Positions 15,885 through 24,341 of a DNA stretch of 64,000 nt are shown piece by piece (the first letter of the stretch is position 1; every line of letters begins with the position of its first letter). The DNA is from JANWXR01 sp033577755. Its GTDB lineage: Bacteria > Chloroflexota > Anaerolineae > Anaerolineales > UBA6663. A program made the translations under genes and the position numbers. The stretch is taken from positions 1-64,000 of the forward strand of contig JAVQXV010000001.1 of the NCBI GenBank assembly GCA_033577755.1, read 5' to 3'. The notes beneath the pieces were generated by a model. It had not been told where the DNA came from. It worked only from the letters and a program-made list of their open reading frames with translations, and searched no databases.

Positions 15885-17488
15885 TCGGGCAGATCGCGGA
15901 CAGGCGTCGTCTGACGGGAGTACACCCAGGCGAGCGGAATCAGGGTCAACATGATGAGCAGCAGGGCAGGCGGCGCGGCCTGCGTGTACACGCGTTCATC
16001 AGCGGCAGACCAGATGCTAACGGGTAAGGTATCGAAGCCGGGCGGGCGCAGCAGAATGGCCGTCGGCAATTCCTTCATGGCAGCGATGAAGGCCAGCGCC
16101 CAGCTCGCGATCACGCCCGGCGCGGCCACCGGCAGAGTGACGCGCCGAAATGCCCCCCACCCGGTCTGGCCTAGCGTCCGCGCGGCCTGCTCCAATGAAG
16201 GCGGCACGCTCCGCAGAACGGCCTCGTTGGTGGCCAGGGCCTGCGGCATCAGCCGAAAGGTGAAGGCGAGGATGAGGGCAGCAACCGTGCCGTAAAGGAA
16301 ATTGACCCATTGATTGAGAAACATGACGAAACTGAGGCCGGCGATGAGGCCCGGCAAGGCGTAGGGCATTTTACACGCAGCCAGCAGCAGGCGCGTCCAG
16401 CGCGAAGGGAAGCGCGCGTCCAGGTACACCGGCGCAAAGGCGAGCGCCAGCGCCAAGGTCGCCGCCGTGCCGGCCACCATGACGCTGTTCCGGCCATGCA
16501 CCCACACCCCCTCGTTGCCCACCGACCAGATGCGGTCAACCTCTGTCGGGAAGAGAAGGCCCTGCAACGTCTGGCCGCTCAGCACCGCAAAGGGGAAGAA
16601 CAAAGCAAAGCCCGCTACGAGCGTCACAGCGCCCAACGCCGGCCAGCGCCAGCCGTTCAGCCTGAGCACCTCCGGCGGCCTCCGGGTCTGGCCGACGTTC
16701 AGGCGGCGCTCGCGGCGGTTGAGGCGCAGCTCGCCGAGCACCAGTGGCAGCGTCAGGCCGATGAGCAGCAGGCTGAGGATGGAGGCCGCGGCACGGTCCG
16801 TCTGCCCGGCGAACTGACGGAAAATCGAGACCGTGAAGGTGCGATATTGCAGGAGCACTACCGTGCCGAAATCCGAAAGCACGTACAGCCCCACCAGCAA
16901 GGCGCCGGCGGTCACTGCCGGCAGGATGAGGGGCAGCGTGACCTCACGGAACGTCCCCCACGCCGAGCGGCCCGCCACCCGCGCAGCGTCCTCCAGTGAG
17001 CGGCTGATAGAACGCAACGCTGAGGCAGCCGGTAGATAGACGTAGGGGAAGACGCACAGGCTGATGATGAGCGCAGCGCCGGGGAGGGTGTACAAATCGG
17101 GCAACGGCAAGCTGCCGAGGGGCGCGCCCGTCCATTGGCGATAGACGGTCTCCAGCAGGCCGCCGCGCCGGAAGACGATGAGCCAGCACGCGGCCGCCAC
17201 ATAGGCCGGCACGGCAAGCGGCAGCGCCAGCAGCCAGCGCCATACGCTCCGGCCCGGTAAATCGGTGCGCTCCACCAGCCAGGCACAGCCCACACCTAGC
17301 AACGTACTCAGGGCCACCGCAGCCAGCAGCAGGGACAGCGTGCTGCTTATCAGTCCGGGCAGTTGACCCACCCACAGCCGCTGCCACACGCCGGCATCCG
17401 CGCCCAGCGCCCGCAGGACGATGTAGGCGAGCGGAATGAGCGTGAAGGCGGCAACGAGGATGGAGACAAAGGTTAGCCGGCGCATCAC
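15881..17488 (-). CDS. Ferric iron ABC transporter permease, fused two-domain (FbpB-like)
   Basis: A 535-aa membrane protein containing two permease units in tandem, the usual form of FbpB/SfuB. EAA-type loops are visible in each half: DAARVAGRSAWGTFREVTLP near residue 188 and QAARTLGQTGWGAFRRVTLP near 438. About twelve hydrophobic segments are predicted. It lies between the binding protein gene (209-base gap with a hairpin repeat) and the ATPase gene (4-base overlap). Confidence 0.9.
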   Translation of the reverse strand: MMRRLTFVSILVAAFTLIPLAYIVLRALGADAGVWQRLWVGQLPGLISSTLSLLLAAVALSTLLGVGCAWLVERTDLPGRSVWRWLLALPLAVPAYVAAACWLIVFRRGGLLETVYRQWTGAPLGSLPLPDLYTLPGAALIISLCVFPYVYLPAASALRSISRSLEDAARVAGRSAWGTFREVTLPLILPAVTAGALLVGLYVLSDFGTVVLLQYRTFTVSIFRQFAGQTDRAAASILSLLLIGLTLPLVLGELRLNRRERRLNVGQTRRPPEVLRLNGWRWPALGAVTLVAGFALFFPFAVLSGQTLQGLLFPTEVDRIWSVGNEGVWVHGRNSVMVAGTAATLALALAFAPVYLDARFPSRWTRLLLAACKMPYALPGLIAGLSFVMFLNQWVNFLYGTVAALILAFTFRLMPQALATNEAVLRSVPPSLEQAARTLGQTGWGAFRRVTLPVAAPGVIASWALAFIAAMKELPTAILLRPPGFDTLPVSIWSAADERVYTQAAPPALLLIMLTLIPLAWVYSRQTTPVRDLPE

Positions 17489-17565
17489 AACGGAGTGCGT
17501 CGTGCGTGTTCATCCTCACGCACTATCAGATTGCCCTTGAACGACCACATTGACCGCGAAGATTC

Positions 17566-17668
17566 TGAATCCACGAAGTCACACGAAGGAACACGAAGAA
17601 ACATGAAGAAACTCATGGGCCTTTCGTGCAACTTCGTGTCCTTCGTGCCCTTCGTGGATTCCTTCAGT
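17566..17668. repeat. CACGAAG/CTTCGTG word repeat forming a long hairpin
   Basis: ACACGAAG words in the left half are mirrored by CTTCGTGTCCTTCGTG in the right half, and GAATCCACGAAG pairs with CTTCGTGGATTC at the outer edge. The hairpin sits between the iron-binding protein gene and its permease gene, the same position as the hairpin at 12303 in the aminophosphonate operon. Confidence 0.65.
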
Positions 17669-17697
17669 TGCGGCTGGGGGCCACGCGATGCATTTGC

Positions 17698-18825
17698 CTA
17701 CGGCAGACCGGCTTTCTGCGCCAGTGCCCGCGTCGGCTCCAGCTCTTCCCACATCAACTTCAGCGAGATGCCGGCCAGCCTGAAGCTTTCCAGCGGCGGC
17801 ACGCCGGGGGCCAGTGCGATGTCCTTCAGGATCGGATACTCATAGTTCCTCTCCGCATACACCCGCTGGCCACGCGGCGAGAGCATGAAGTCCACGAACA
17901 CCCGCGCCAGGTCGGCGTGCGGCGCGCCCTTGAGGATTCCGGCGTTGGTGGAGTTGTAGATGAGGCCTATCTGGCCTTCGCCCTGGTCGGGCCAGACGAT
18001 ACCCACCGGCGCTCCCTCGGCCTTCGACAGGAAGTAGTAATAGTGATTGACAAGGCCCAGCTTTAGCTCGCCCGCGCCGACGGCTTTGCGGATGTCGGTG
18101 TGGCCGCCGAAGAAGCGGGTATCGTTCGCCACCAGCCCGGCGATGAACTCCTCGGCTTTCTTGTCGCCGGCCAGCTTACGAATGGCGGCCAGATTCGCCA
18201 TCATCGCGCCGCTGGTGCTGTCCGTCGCCCCGACCTTTCCCTTCCATTTCGGGTCGGTCAGGTCGAAGATGGATTTCGGCGCTTCATCGGGCGAGACCAG
18301 CTCGGTGTTGTACATGATGACGCGGGCACGCAGGGTGAGCGCCACCCAGCTCCCGTCCTCGGCGCGGTAGTCCAGTGGCACCGCAGCCACTGCCGGCGAG
18401 TCGTTCGGCTGGAACACGCCCTGTGACGCCAGATTAATCATCGTCAGCGTGTCGCTGTTGATGAACACATCGGCCACCGGGTTCTTCTGTTCTTCGAGGA
18501 TTTTCGCGGCCAGCTCGCTGTTGCTCCCGCTCAGCACCGTGACCTTGACCTTCGGATACGCGGCGTTGAAGGCTTCGATGACGGGCTTAAACAACGACTC
18601 GGCGCGAGTGGTGTAAACGGTGAGTTCGCCCTGCGGTTCGGGCCGGGCGGTCGGGGTCACTTCTACCACGACCGTTTCTTTGACGGTGACGGTTTGCTGT
18701 ACCGGCACCTCGACCGTCTCTCGGACAATCTGCGGCGTTGGCGTCGCGGCCGGCGCACAGGCGCTGAACGCAAGTGCGGCCGCCATCAGGCCAGAGACTA
18801 GTGACAGGATACGTCGGAAGACCAT
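17698..18825 (-). CDS. Ferric iron-binding lipoprotein of ABC importer (FbpA-like)
   Basis: The signal peptide ends in a lipobox (AFSAC), followed by a spacer rich in Val/Thr/Glu and then a solute-binding fold starting at GELTVYTTRAESLFKPVIEA. The block GLVNHYYYFLSK near residue 275 supplies clustered tyrosines like those that bind Fe3+ in FbpA proteins, and KNPVADVFINSD is the expected hinge region. Start ATG is preceded by AAGGAG at 7 bases. It is the first gene of the Fbp run and starts 203 bases after the stop of the 126-aa unknown gene. Confidence 0.88.
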   Translation of the reverse strand: MVFRRILSLVSGLMAAALAFSACAPAATPTPQIVRETVEVPVQQTVTVKETVVVEVTPTARPEPQGELTVYTTRAESLFKPVIEAFNAAYPKVKVTVLSGSNSELAAKILEEQKNPVADVFINSDTLTMINLASQGVFQPNDSPAVAAVPLDYRAEDGSWVALTLRARVIMYNTELVSPDEAPKSIFDLTDPKWKGKVGATDSTSGAMMANLAAIRKLAGDKKAEEFIAGLVANDTRFFGGHTDIRKAVGAGELKLGLVNHYYYFLSKAEGAPVGIVWPDQGEGQIGLIYNSTNAGILKGAPHADLARVFVDFMLSPRGQRVYAERNYEYPILKDIALAPGVPPLESFRLAGISLKLMWEELEPTRALAQKAGLP

Positions 18826-19028
18826 AACAAGCTCCTTCTGTAAGGGGTGATTTACAGGGTGACTTTTGTATTGAGCGAAAGCCTCGCTCCAGCCAGGGTT
18901 ACGCTATCGCTCGCTCCGGCAGCTCTCGCCCCGTTGAGCGGGCGGTGGCATGCGCCATTCTCTTGCTTTTCCGGTTTGTTCTCTGTGCAACACTCCTTTC
19001 CAAGCGCGAACCTCGCGGCGGATGGCAA

Positions 19029-19409
19029 TCAATTGGCGCAGAAACTCGCCGGGGCAGAGTGAATCCGGCCGATGGCCGGTCCGAACTCGCTGGCGTCCAT
19101 CGCGGACGACACTTCCATCTGAAGCCGAGCCTGGGAAAGCAGCGCCACGAAGCGCACAAACTCGCCGTAAGGGATTCCCAGAACGACAGTGTTCACCCGC
19201 AGGCGAAACCAGTAATGTGGGGCATGTTGCCCGATCGAAGCGTGTAATTCCCGCAGGGCCTTCTGCGTCTCATCGGCTAGAGCATGGAAACGTTCCTTTC
19301 TAAGGTGCAGGCCCAATCCATCCCACATCACGTGAACTGTGCCATGCTCACAAGAGCTGATATAGCGTGTACTCGACTGTTCTGCCAGAATGGTTTCATA
19401 TTGGCACAT
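19029..19409 (-). CDS. Conserved-looking 126-aa protein of unknown function in the iron island
   Basis: I do not recognise a characterised family. The start ATG at 19409 has a strong GGAGG site 4 bases upstream, so the longer open frame reaching 19553 is not the gene. The sequence MCQYETILAEQ leads to YISSCEHGTVHVMWDGLGLH, a Cys/His-containing strand block, and then a helical segment FHALADETQKALREL. No signal peptide or membrane helix is seen, so it is probably cytoplasmic. It lies between the FTR1 gene and the Fbp importer, both co-directional, which suggests a role linked to iron, but that is only inference from position. Confidence 0.7.
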   Translation of the reverse strand: MCQYETILAEQSSTRYISSCEHGTVHVMWDGLGLHLRKERFHALADETQKALRELHASIGQHAPHYWFRLRVNTVVLGIPYGEFVRFVALLSQARLQMEVSSAMDASEFGPAIGRIHSAPASFCAN

Positions 19410-19461
19410 GAGACCTCCGAACAACACTCTAGAAGATTGGCTGTGCGCCGGGATGTTCGCT

Positions 19462-21789
19462 TCAGCCCGATGAGCGAACAGTCGCACGGCCAGCCACGTG
19501 TGGCGTCCGCCGTTTCTGAAGATGCTCAGCAAGGTAATAACTGCCGATGACAAAAGCGGCGGCTGCAGCCTGCAGCCCCACGCCTTCCCATGTGGCGTAC
19601 AGCCCGAACCACGTTCCCAGCCAGAACGGCAAACGCACGCCTTCGATCAGATGAATGGGCAGCCAGCCTACCACCTGAAGGAGGTGGACGGTGTTGCCCA
19701 CCATCTGCAACAGCACCACGCCGATGAGGACGCCTGTGACGATAAGCATGTCCTTGTACGGAAGGCGCACCTGCAACCGGAAGGTGATGACGCCAACACC
19801 CACGACAGCAGCCAGTGCGACCGCCGCACCGATGAGCACAACGGCGGTGCCGCCTTCCAAAACCAGCGCCTGCAGGAAGAGCACCGTCTCAAACCCCTCG
19901 CGATACATACTGGTGAAACCCAGCGTAACCAGACCCAGCCACAGGCCGGTCTCGCCGCTGATCAGCCTGCGCTTGCGAGCATGGAACGCTGCAATCCAAT
20001 CTGTCCAGTACGTCTTGTGGAAGAACCAGTTAAGAATCAGGAGCAGCACGCCGATGGCAATCAGCGATACGACTGCTTCGAGCTTTTCACCGTAGCGCGC
20101 CAGCGACTGCAGCACGCCGCGCGCCAGCAGCCATGTCGCCGCAGTCGCAAGCAGCGCCAGCCCGGCGCCCAGCCACATCGGACGCCGGTAGCGGCGCTCC
20201 TCGGGGCGCTTCATGCTGGACATCAGCGAGGCAAGGATAAGCACAGCTTCCAGGCCTTCGCGAAACACAATCACTCCGGCGTTGGCGGCAACCGCAGCAG
20301 GTGCGCTGCTTGCGCCGATGGCGGCCTGCGCCTCGGCCAGGGCAGCGTCGAGCGCCGCGCGGCTGGCCCTGATTTGACTGAAGGGCGCCCGTTCGCGCAG
20401 CAGATAGGCCAGCCCCTTGTGTTCACCTCGCCCGTTCCAAAACAGTTCCTCCAGCCTCAGCTTGAGTTCGGGCGCAAAGACAATCAGCTTTGCCTCCGGG
20501 CCAATCTCCAGCAGGGCATAGGCCTCCAGCCGTGCCGACTCGGCCAGGTCGTACTGTCCGGCCCGAGCGGCTTTCTCCATCTGGTCTAGCATGGACCGAA
20601 TAACGTCAAAGTCGCCGCTGGTGCTGGCGGTCAACCACTCATCCGGCATCATCTTCGTCAGCAGCGTGCTAAGGCCTTCGCTCTTCGCCCGAATCTCCTC
20701 CGCCGAGGCGACGCGCGTCCGGGCGAGCGAGGCCTCAAGCTGAACATCCAGCTCGTTTAGCAGCTGCGCTGCCAGCGCGGTCTGTTCAGGGTCACGCGCT
20801 TCGAGCAGCGTTTGCAAATCGGCAAAGGCAGCGGCGGCGCCATCGCGGAAGGTGACGGCCTCCTGAATCTCCAGCTCGCGCGTCACGTGGCCGTTCGCTA
20901 CGCCGCGACCATATTCAATGGGCACCAGGGCGAGGTAACGCAGGAGCTGATTGGCGCGCCGCACCTGCTCCTGCGGTGTCAGCGGCGCGGCGCGGAACCC
21001 TTTGAGCGCAGCCTGTACTTCGACCAGCGCGGCCTGAAGATCGCCCGCGCCGAGGGAGGCCTCAACCAGCCGCGTAAACGACTCTCGCGCCCCATCCAGC
21101 CGGCTGAGCGTCCGTTGCTCGGCATACGCCGGAGCAAGAATTTCAAAGTAGCCCTGCGCCAAGGCCGCGTGCTCGGCGCTGCGGGTGACGAATCCCCTGC
21201 TTTGCGCGGCGGCCAGATTGCTCAGCGCCTCGTTGAGCCGGGCCTGATAGGTATCGAACAAATCTGCGCGCAGGGTAGTGACTGTTTCCGCCGGCGTGAC
21301 GGCGTTGCGACCGAGTCGCTCGATAGCGAGCGTGGCATCGGCGTCGGGGCGCGAGAAGCGTGTGGCCTGGCGGAACTCGCGCACCCCAAGCCACTCGCGG
21401 GCTGTGGCAGCATCGCCGCGCAAAACCGCTTGCTCGACGACGGCATAGCCACCGGCGAGGATGGCCGTCCACACTTGCGCACGAGCAGCGGCGAACTCAG
21501 CCGCTGTAGGCGCAGCCTGCAAACGGGAAAGTCCGGCCTCAGCACGCGCAGCGGCAGCTGGATCGGCGGCAGCGATCGGTTGTGCCAACACCGCGCGATA
21601 GCGCGCTTCGGCCTCGGTTATCAACGGCGCAACCGTTGACGCTCCGGCTGCATATTGCAGCTGCGCCCGGACCAGGGCGGCGCGAATGAACTCTGCCGCT
21701 TGTCCCGGCGTCTCGGCGGCAGCCAGGGCACGCAGAGGCGCAGTCAGCGCTATGCCTGCGAGGAACAGGGCGATTAATCGGCGCATCAC
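19462..21789 (-). CDS. FTR1-family high-affinity iron permease with long N-terminal exported domain
   Basis: The C-terminal 280 residues are the iron permease with seven predicted helices and the two REXXE iron motifs: VFREGLEAVLIL (REGLE near 510-514) and SMYREGFETVLF (REGFE near 630-634). Before it lies a signal peptide and an Ala/Glu-rich helical domain of about 480 residues, which places the family in the long-form FTR1 group with an extracytoplasmic domain that may hand over iron. Its start overlaps the stop of the EfeO-like lipoprotein gene by four bases, so both are made together. No EfeB peroxidase gene is nearby. Confidence 0.92.
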   Translation of the reverse strand: MMRRLIALFLAGIALTAPLRALAAAETPGQAAEFIRAALVRAQLQYAAGASTVAPLITEAEARYRAVLAQPIAAADPAAAARAEAGLSRLQAAPTAAEFAAARAQVWTAILAGGYAVVEQAVLRGDAATAREWLGVREFRQATRFSRPDADATLAIERLGRNAVTPAETVTTLRADLFDTYQARLNEALSNLAAAQSRGFVTRSAEHAALAQGYFEILAPAYAEQRTLSRLDGARESFTRLVEASLGAGDLQAALVEVQAALKGFRAAPLTPQEQVRRANQLLRYLALVPIEYGRGVANGHVTRELEIQEAVTFRDGAAAAFADLQTLLEARDPEQTALAAQLLNELDVQLEASLARTRVASAEEIRAKSEGLSTLLTKMMPDEWLTASTSGDFDVIRSMLDQMEKAARAGQYDLAESARLEAYALLEIGPEAKLIVFAPELKLRLEELFWNGRGEHKGLAYLLRERAPFSQIRASRAALDAALAEAQAAIGASSAPAAVAANAGVIVFREGLEAVLILASLMSSMKRPEERRYRRPMWLGAGLALLATAATWLLARGVLQSLARYGEKLEAVVSLIAIGVLLLILNWFFHKTYWTDWIAAFHARKRRLISGETGLWLGLVTLGFTSMYREGFETVLFLQALVLEGGTAVVLIGAAVALAAVVGVGVITFRLQVRLPYKDMLIVTGVLIGVVLLQMVGNTVHLLQVVGWLPIHLIEGVRLPFWLGTWFGLYATWEGVGLQAAAAAFVIGSYYLAEHLQKRRTPHVAGRATVRSSG

Positions 21790-22859
21790 TCGACAATCTG
21801 GATGTTAAGTTTGGCGGCGACTTGAGCGATGAGGCCGGCAATGGCCGTAGCGCGGTTCTGCGCCTCGGCGCCGAGCAGGTCAGCCTCTTCGGGGGTGAAG
21901 CGTTTACCGCTCTGCTCCTGCCGGTGCACCTCGGCGACGAAGGCTTTGAGATCGGCCAAGCCCTGTTTGATCTGCGCGTCCTGGCCGGCGTCAACAGAGA
22001 CGATGAGGGGGCTGACGTTCGCGTGCACCACCTGCAGGCTGCTGAGGATGTCCTGAATATCGGCCAGGCGCGAGATGGCGACGAAGTCGCGCTGGGTCGA
22101 GGCCTCGCCGGCGACGAAGCGCGAGTTCTTCCATGAGTCGAAGTATTCGCTCATCGTCGGCACCATCACCACCAGCGCAGTGAAGGCATCGCTCTCGGTG
22201 GGCGTCCATGCCTGCGCTGCAGCCTGCAAATCGCCGACATAGCGGTCCAGCGCTTCGGCAGCGGCCTTGAGCACGTTGGCATCGGGCAGAGTCTCACTGA
22301 ATTCGATTTGGCCATCGCCGTCCCAGTCGGCGGCGACAGGCGCGGCGAATTCCGCAAACGTCCCCCACAACGTCGCCTCGGTCACGCCGAACAGGTTGCC
22401 CGGCCGGGACAGGACACGGCCATCGGGCAGAGTAAGGTCGAACGGGGCAGCGCCCTCGGGGTCTTCCGCGCCTGAAGCGCCGGCATCCAGAATGACATCG
22501 AACTCGGACAGCGAGGGCGTGCCGGCCACAATGCCTTCAACCTGCTCGTAGAGCGGGCTGGCGACCTTCCAGGCTTCGCGCCCGGCCCCGATGAGCTGCT
22601 TGGCTTCATCGGCGCGGCTCGCCCAGAGCGCCGCATAGTCGAATTCATTGGCTTTCGCCAGTTCGTAGTATCGGTCGGCTTCAGCGCTCAGGGCGGATGT
22701 GGCGCTCTTAAGCGATCCCACTTTGTCGAGCAGATACGTCTTGATACCGCTCAAGTCAATCTGGGCAGGGGCTACAGTAGGGGAAGGCGTCGGAGCCGGC
22801 GTGCAGGCAGCCAGCAGACCAGCTGCCAGAACCAGCCTTGCAAGAGTCCGCTCTATCAC
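21786..22859 (-). CDS. EfeO/imelysin-like iron-handling lipoprotein with an EF-hand loop
   Basis: A lipoprotein (lipobox LLAAC) with an all-helical body resembling EfeO/EfeM of the imelysin (M75) group, which deliver iron to FTR1 permeases. I chose the GTG at 22859, preceded by GGAG, because an ATG at 22910 would add residues encoded by the Fur-box-like site and lengthen the signal peptide n-region. The segment LFGVTEATLWG aligns by eye with the GxHxxExxLW iron motif but lacks the His. An exact EF-hand loop, DWDGDGQIEFSE, is encoded at 22293-22328. Its stop overlaps the FTR1 start. Confidence 0.75.
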   Translation of the reverse strand: MIERTLARLVLAAGLLAACTPAPTPSPTVAPAQIDLSGIKTYLLDKVGSLKSATSALSAEADRYYELAKANEFDYAALWASRADEAKQLIGAGREAWKVASPLYEQVEGIVAGTPSLSEFDVILDAGASGAEDPEGAAPFDLTLPDGRVLSRPGNLFGVTEATLWGTFAEFAAPVAADWDGDGQIEFSETLPDANVLKAAAEALDRYVGDLQAAAQAWTPTESDAFTALVVMVPTMSEYFDSWKNSRFVAGEASTQRDFVAISRLADIQDILSSLQVVHANVSPLIVSVDAGQDAQIKQGLADLKAFVAEVHRQEQSGKRFTPEEADLLGAEAQNRATAIAGLIAQVAAKLNIQIVE

Positions 22860-22886
22860 CTGTTTCTCCGTATTGCGAATAATTTG

Positions 22887-22905
22887 CATCTGGATTATCA
22901 TCATC
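22887..22905 (-). promoter_or_regulatory. Fur-box-like site upstream of the EfeO-FTR1 operon
   Basis: Read on the minus strand, GATGATGATAATCCAGATG matches the classical 19-bp Fur box GATAATGATAATCATTATC at 14 of 19 positions by my count. It lies 27 bases before the GTG start of the EfeO-like gene, where it would block the promoter, and a Fur-family gene is encoded 0.7 kb away. Confidence 0.5.
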
Positions 22906-22964
22906 CGCATCTACGAAATCAATCGTCCCGCGAAACTTGCGAATTTGGTCGGGTCGAGCGCGAA

Positions 22965-22980
22965 GTTAACCGAGGTCAAC
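22965..22980 (+). promoter_or_regulatory. DtxR-type palindromic operator overlapping the ribosome binding site of the regulator gene
   Basis: GTTAACC-GA-GGTCAAC is a near-perfect dyad (6 of 7 pairs) of the size and AACC/GGTT character seen in DtxR/MntR-family operators. It ends one base before the TTG start of the DtxR-family gene and contains the GAGG (22972-22975) that would serve as its ribosome binding site. This fits autorepression and possibly control of the divergent iron operon. Confidence 0.5.
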
Positions 22981-22981
22981 A

Positions 22982-23653
22982 TTGAACATCAGTCCGATGA
23001 TGCGCGAATACCTGGGGGAGATTTATCGGCTGCAATCCACGCCCGAAGGCGCGACCACTTCGCTGCTGGCTGAACGGCTTGAGGTCTCACCTTCTGCTGT
23101 AGTGCGGATGCTGCGCCGTCTTGCCGAGGCCAAGATGCTTACGCATGTGCCGTACAAGGGCGTGACGCTCACCCCCGCCGGCGAACGCGAGGCGCTCAAA
23201 TCCATCCGGCGACACCGCCTGCTGGAGGTGTTCCTGGTAAAGGTGATGGGCTTTGGCTGGGAGGAAGTGCACGCGGAGTCGCACGGCCTGCAACTCACCA
23301 TCAGCGAGGCCTTCGAGGACCGCATGGATGCGGTCTGCGGCTATCCCACCCACTGTCCGCACGGCGACCCCATTCCGACGAAGGATGGGCGCATCGCGCC
23401 GACTAATGATCAGCCGCTGACCGAGGTCGGCGTTGGCGCGTCCGCCGTGGTGCGCCGCGTCAAGACCGACGACGCCGGCAAGCTGCGCTATCTGGCCGAA
23501 CTGGGGCTGGTTCCCGGCACCCCCATCCACGTCGTCAACCGCGCGCCGTTCAACGGGCCACTGCGGCTGCAAATCGGCGCCGGCGCGAAACCGACCGAGC
23601 ACGTCATCGGGACAGAGATTGCACAGGTAGTGCGCGTGGAGGTGGTGAAATGA
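22982..23653 (+). CDS. DtxR-family metal-dependent repressor with C-terminal FeoA/SH3-like domain
   Basis: The N-terminal winged helix (MMREYLGEIYRLQS then TTSLLAERLEVSPSAVVRML) is followed by the metal-binding dimerisation domain with HGLQLTISEAFEDRMD and THCPHGDPIPTKDGRI, and a C-terminal FeoA-like domain from about residue 145 (GASAVVRRVKTDDAG). It should bind Fe2+ or Mn2+ and repress uptake genes. Start: TTG at 22982 has GAGG at ideal distance; ATGs at 22997 and 23000 are alternatives. Its stop overlaps the Fur-family start as ATGA. It is divergent from the EfeO-FTR1 operon. Confidence 0.9.
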   Translation: MNISPMMREYLGEIYRLQSTPEGATTSLLAERLEVSPSAVVRMLRRLAEAKMLTHVPYKGVTLTPAGEREALKSIRRHRLLEVFLVKVMGFGWEEVHAESHGLQLTISEAFEDRMDAVCGYPTHCPHGDPIPTKDGRIAPTNDQPLTEVGVGASAVVRRVKTDDAGKLRYLAELGLVPGTPIHVVNRAPFNGPLRLQIGAGAKPTEHVIGTEIAQVVRVEVVK

Positions 23654-24081
23654 CGCGCACCGACATCCTCGAGCGCCTGCGTGCTTCGGGCTATCGGCTC
23701 ACCGGGCCGCGCCGCGCGCTGGTTGAGGCCCTGCTGCAGGCCGAGCGCCCTCTCACCGCCGACGAACTGTACCGGCGCGTGCGCCGCGCGGGCATGAACC
23801 TCTCCACCGTCTATCGCAACCTCTCGGCCTTTGTGGAGATGGGCTGGCTGACCGCCGTGCGCGGGGTGAACGGCAAGCAGCACTACTGCGTGCAGACCGG
23901 CGATGGGCCTTCGTTCTCCATCCTCTGTCTCGATTGCGGCAAGGTCAATCCGGTGGCCGCCGCACCCGACCCGGTGCTCAGCGACACGGTGCGCGGCCTG
24001 GGCTTCAAAGCCGAGTCGCTGCGCGTCACGCTGGCCGCGCACTGTGCGCACGTATGCGAGGGGCGCAGCGAAACCCGTTGA
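23650..24081 (+). CDS. Fur-family metalloregulator, divergent metal sites
   Basis: The DNA-binding half is clear: GYRLTGPRRALVEALL, PLTADELYRRVR, and MNLSTVYRNLSAFVEMGW. The C-terminal half keeps the first structural zinc pair CLDCG, but the usual His-rich stretch before it reads GDGPSFSILC, and the second Cys pair appears as HCAHVC, with three residues between the Cys instead of two. It may therefore sense iron, zinc or peroxide differently from canonical Fur. It overlaps the DtxR-family gene by four bases, so the two regulators are co-expressed. Confidence 0.85.
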   Translation: MTRTDILERLRASGYRLTGPRRALVEALLQAERPLTADELYRRVRRAGMNLSTVYRNLSAFVEMGWLTAVRGVNGKQHYCVQTGDGPSFSILCLDCGKVNPVAAAPDPVLSDTVRGLGFKAESLRVTLAAHCAHVCEGRSETR

Positions 24082-24092
24082 GCGCATTTTTA

Positions 24093-24195
24093 TTCGCACC
24101 CATTCACACTCATTCGTGCCCATTCGCGTCCCTTCGTGCTCGTTCGTGTCCCTTTCGTGCTCATTCGTGTCCATTCGTGTTCATTCGTGTCCTCC
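24093..24195. repeat. CATTCGTGTC-type word repeat
   Basis: About ten variants of a CATTCGTGTC word with 9-12-base period run from the end of the Fur-family gene. Spacing and sequence vary from unit to unit, so this is not a CRISPR array. The rest of the gap to 24341 is unremarkable apart from a TACAAT box at 24323-24328 that could serve the next gene. Confidence 0.6.
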
Positions 24196-24341
24196 AAAAG
24201 ACCACGCTTTGGCACTGTAAAGAAACCGAGTTGACGCTCAGCCCTCCTTGCCTCTCCTCCCGCTATCCAACCCATAAGAAAAACCGATGCCACTGAATCT
24301 GGCCTAATCGCGGCGGTTCGCCTACAATCGCCGGCCAGACC

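Noticed and set aside
19498..20589. Plus-strand open frame opposite the FTR1 gene
   Set aside because: High Gln/His content typical of antisense frames; FTR1 motifs on the other strand are unambiguous.
24093..24195. CRISPR array candidate
   Set aside because: Units are only 9-12 bases, vary in sequence and have no spacers; no cas genes are present.
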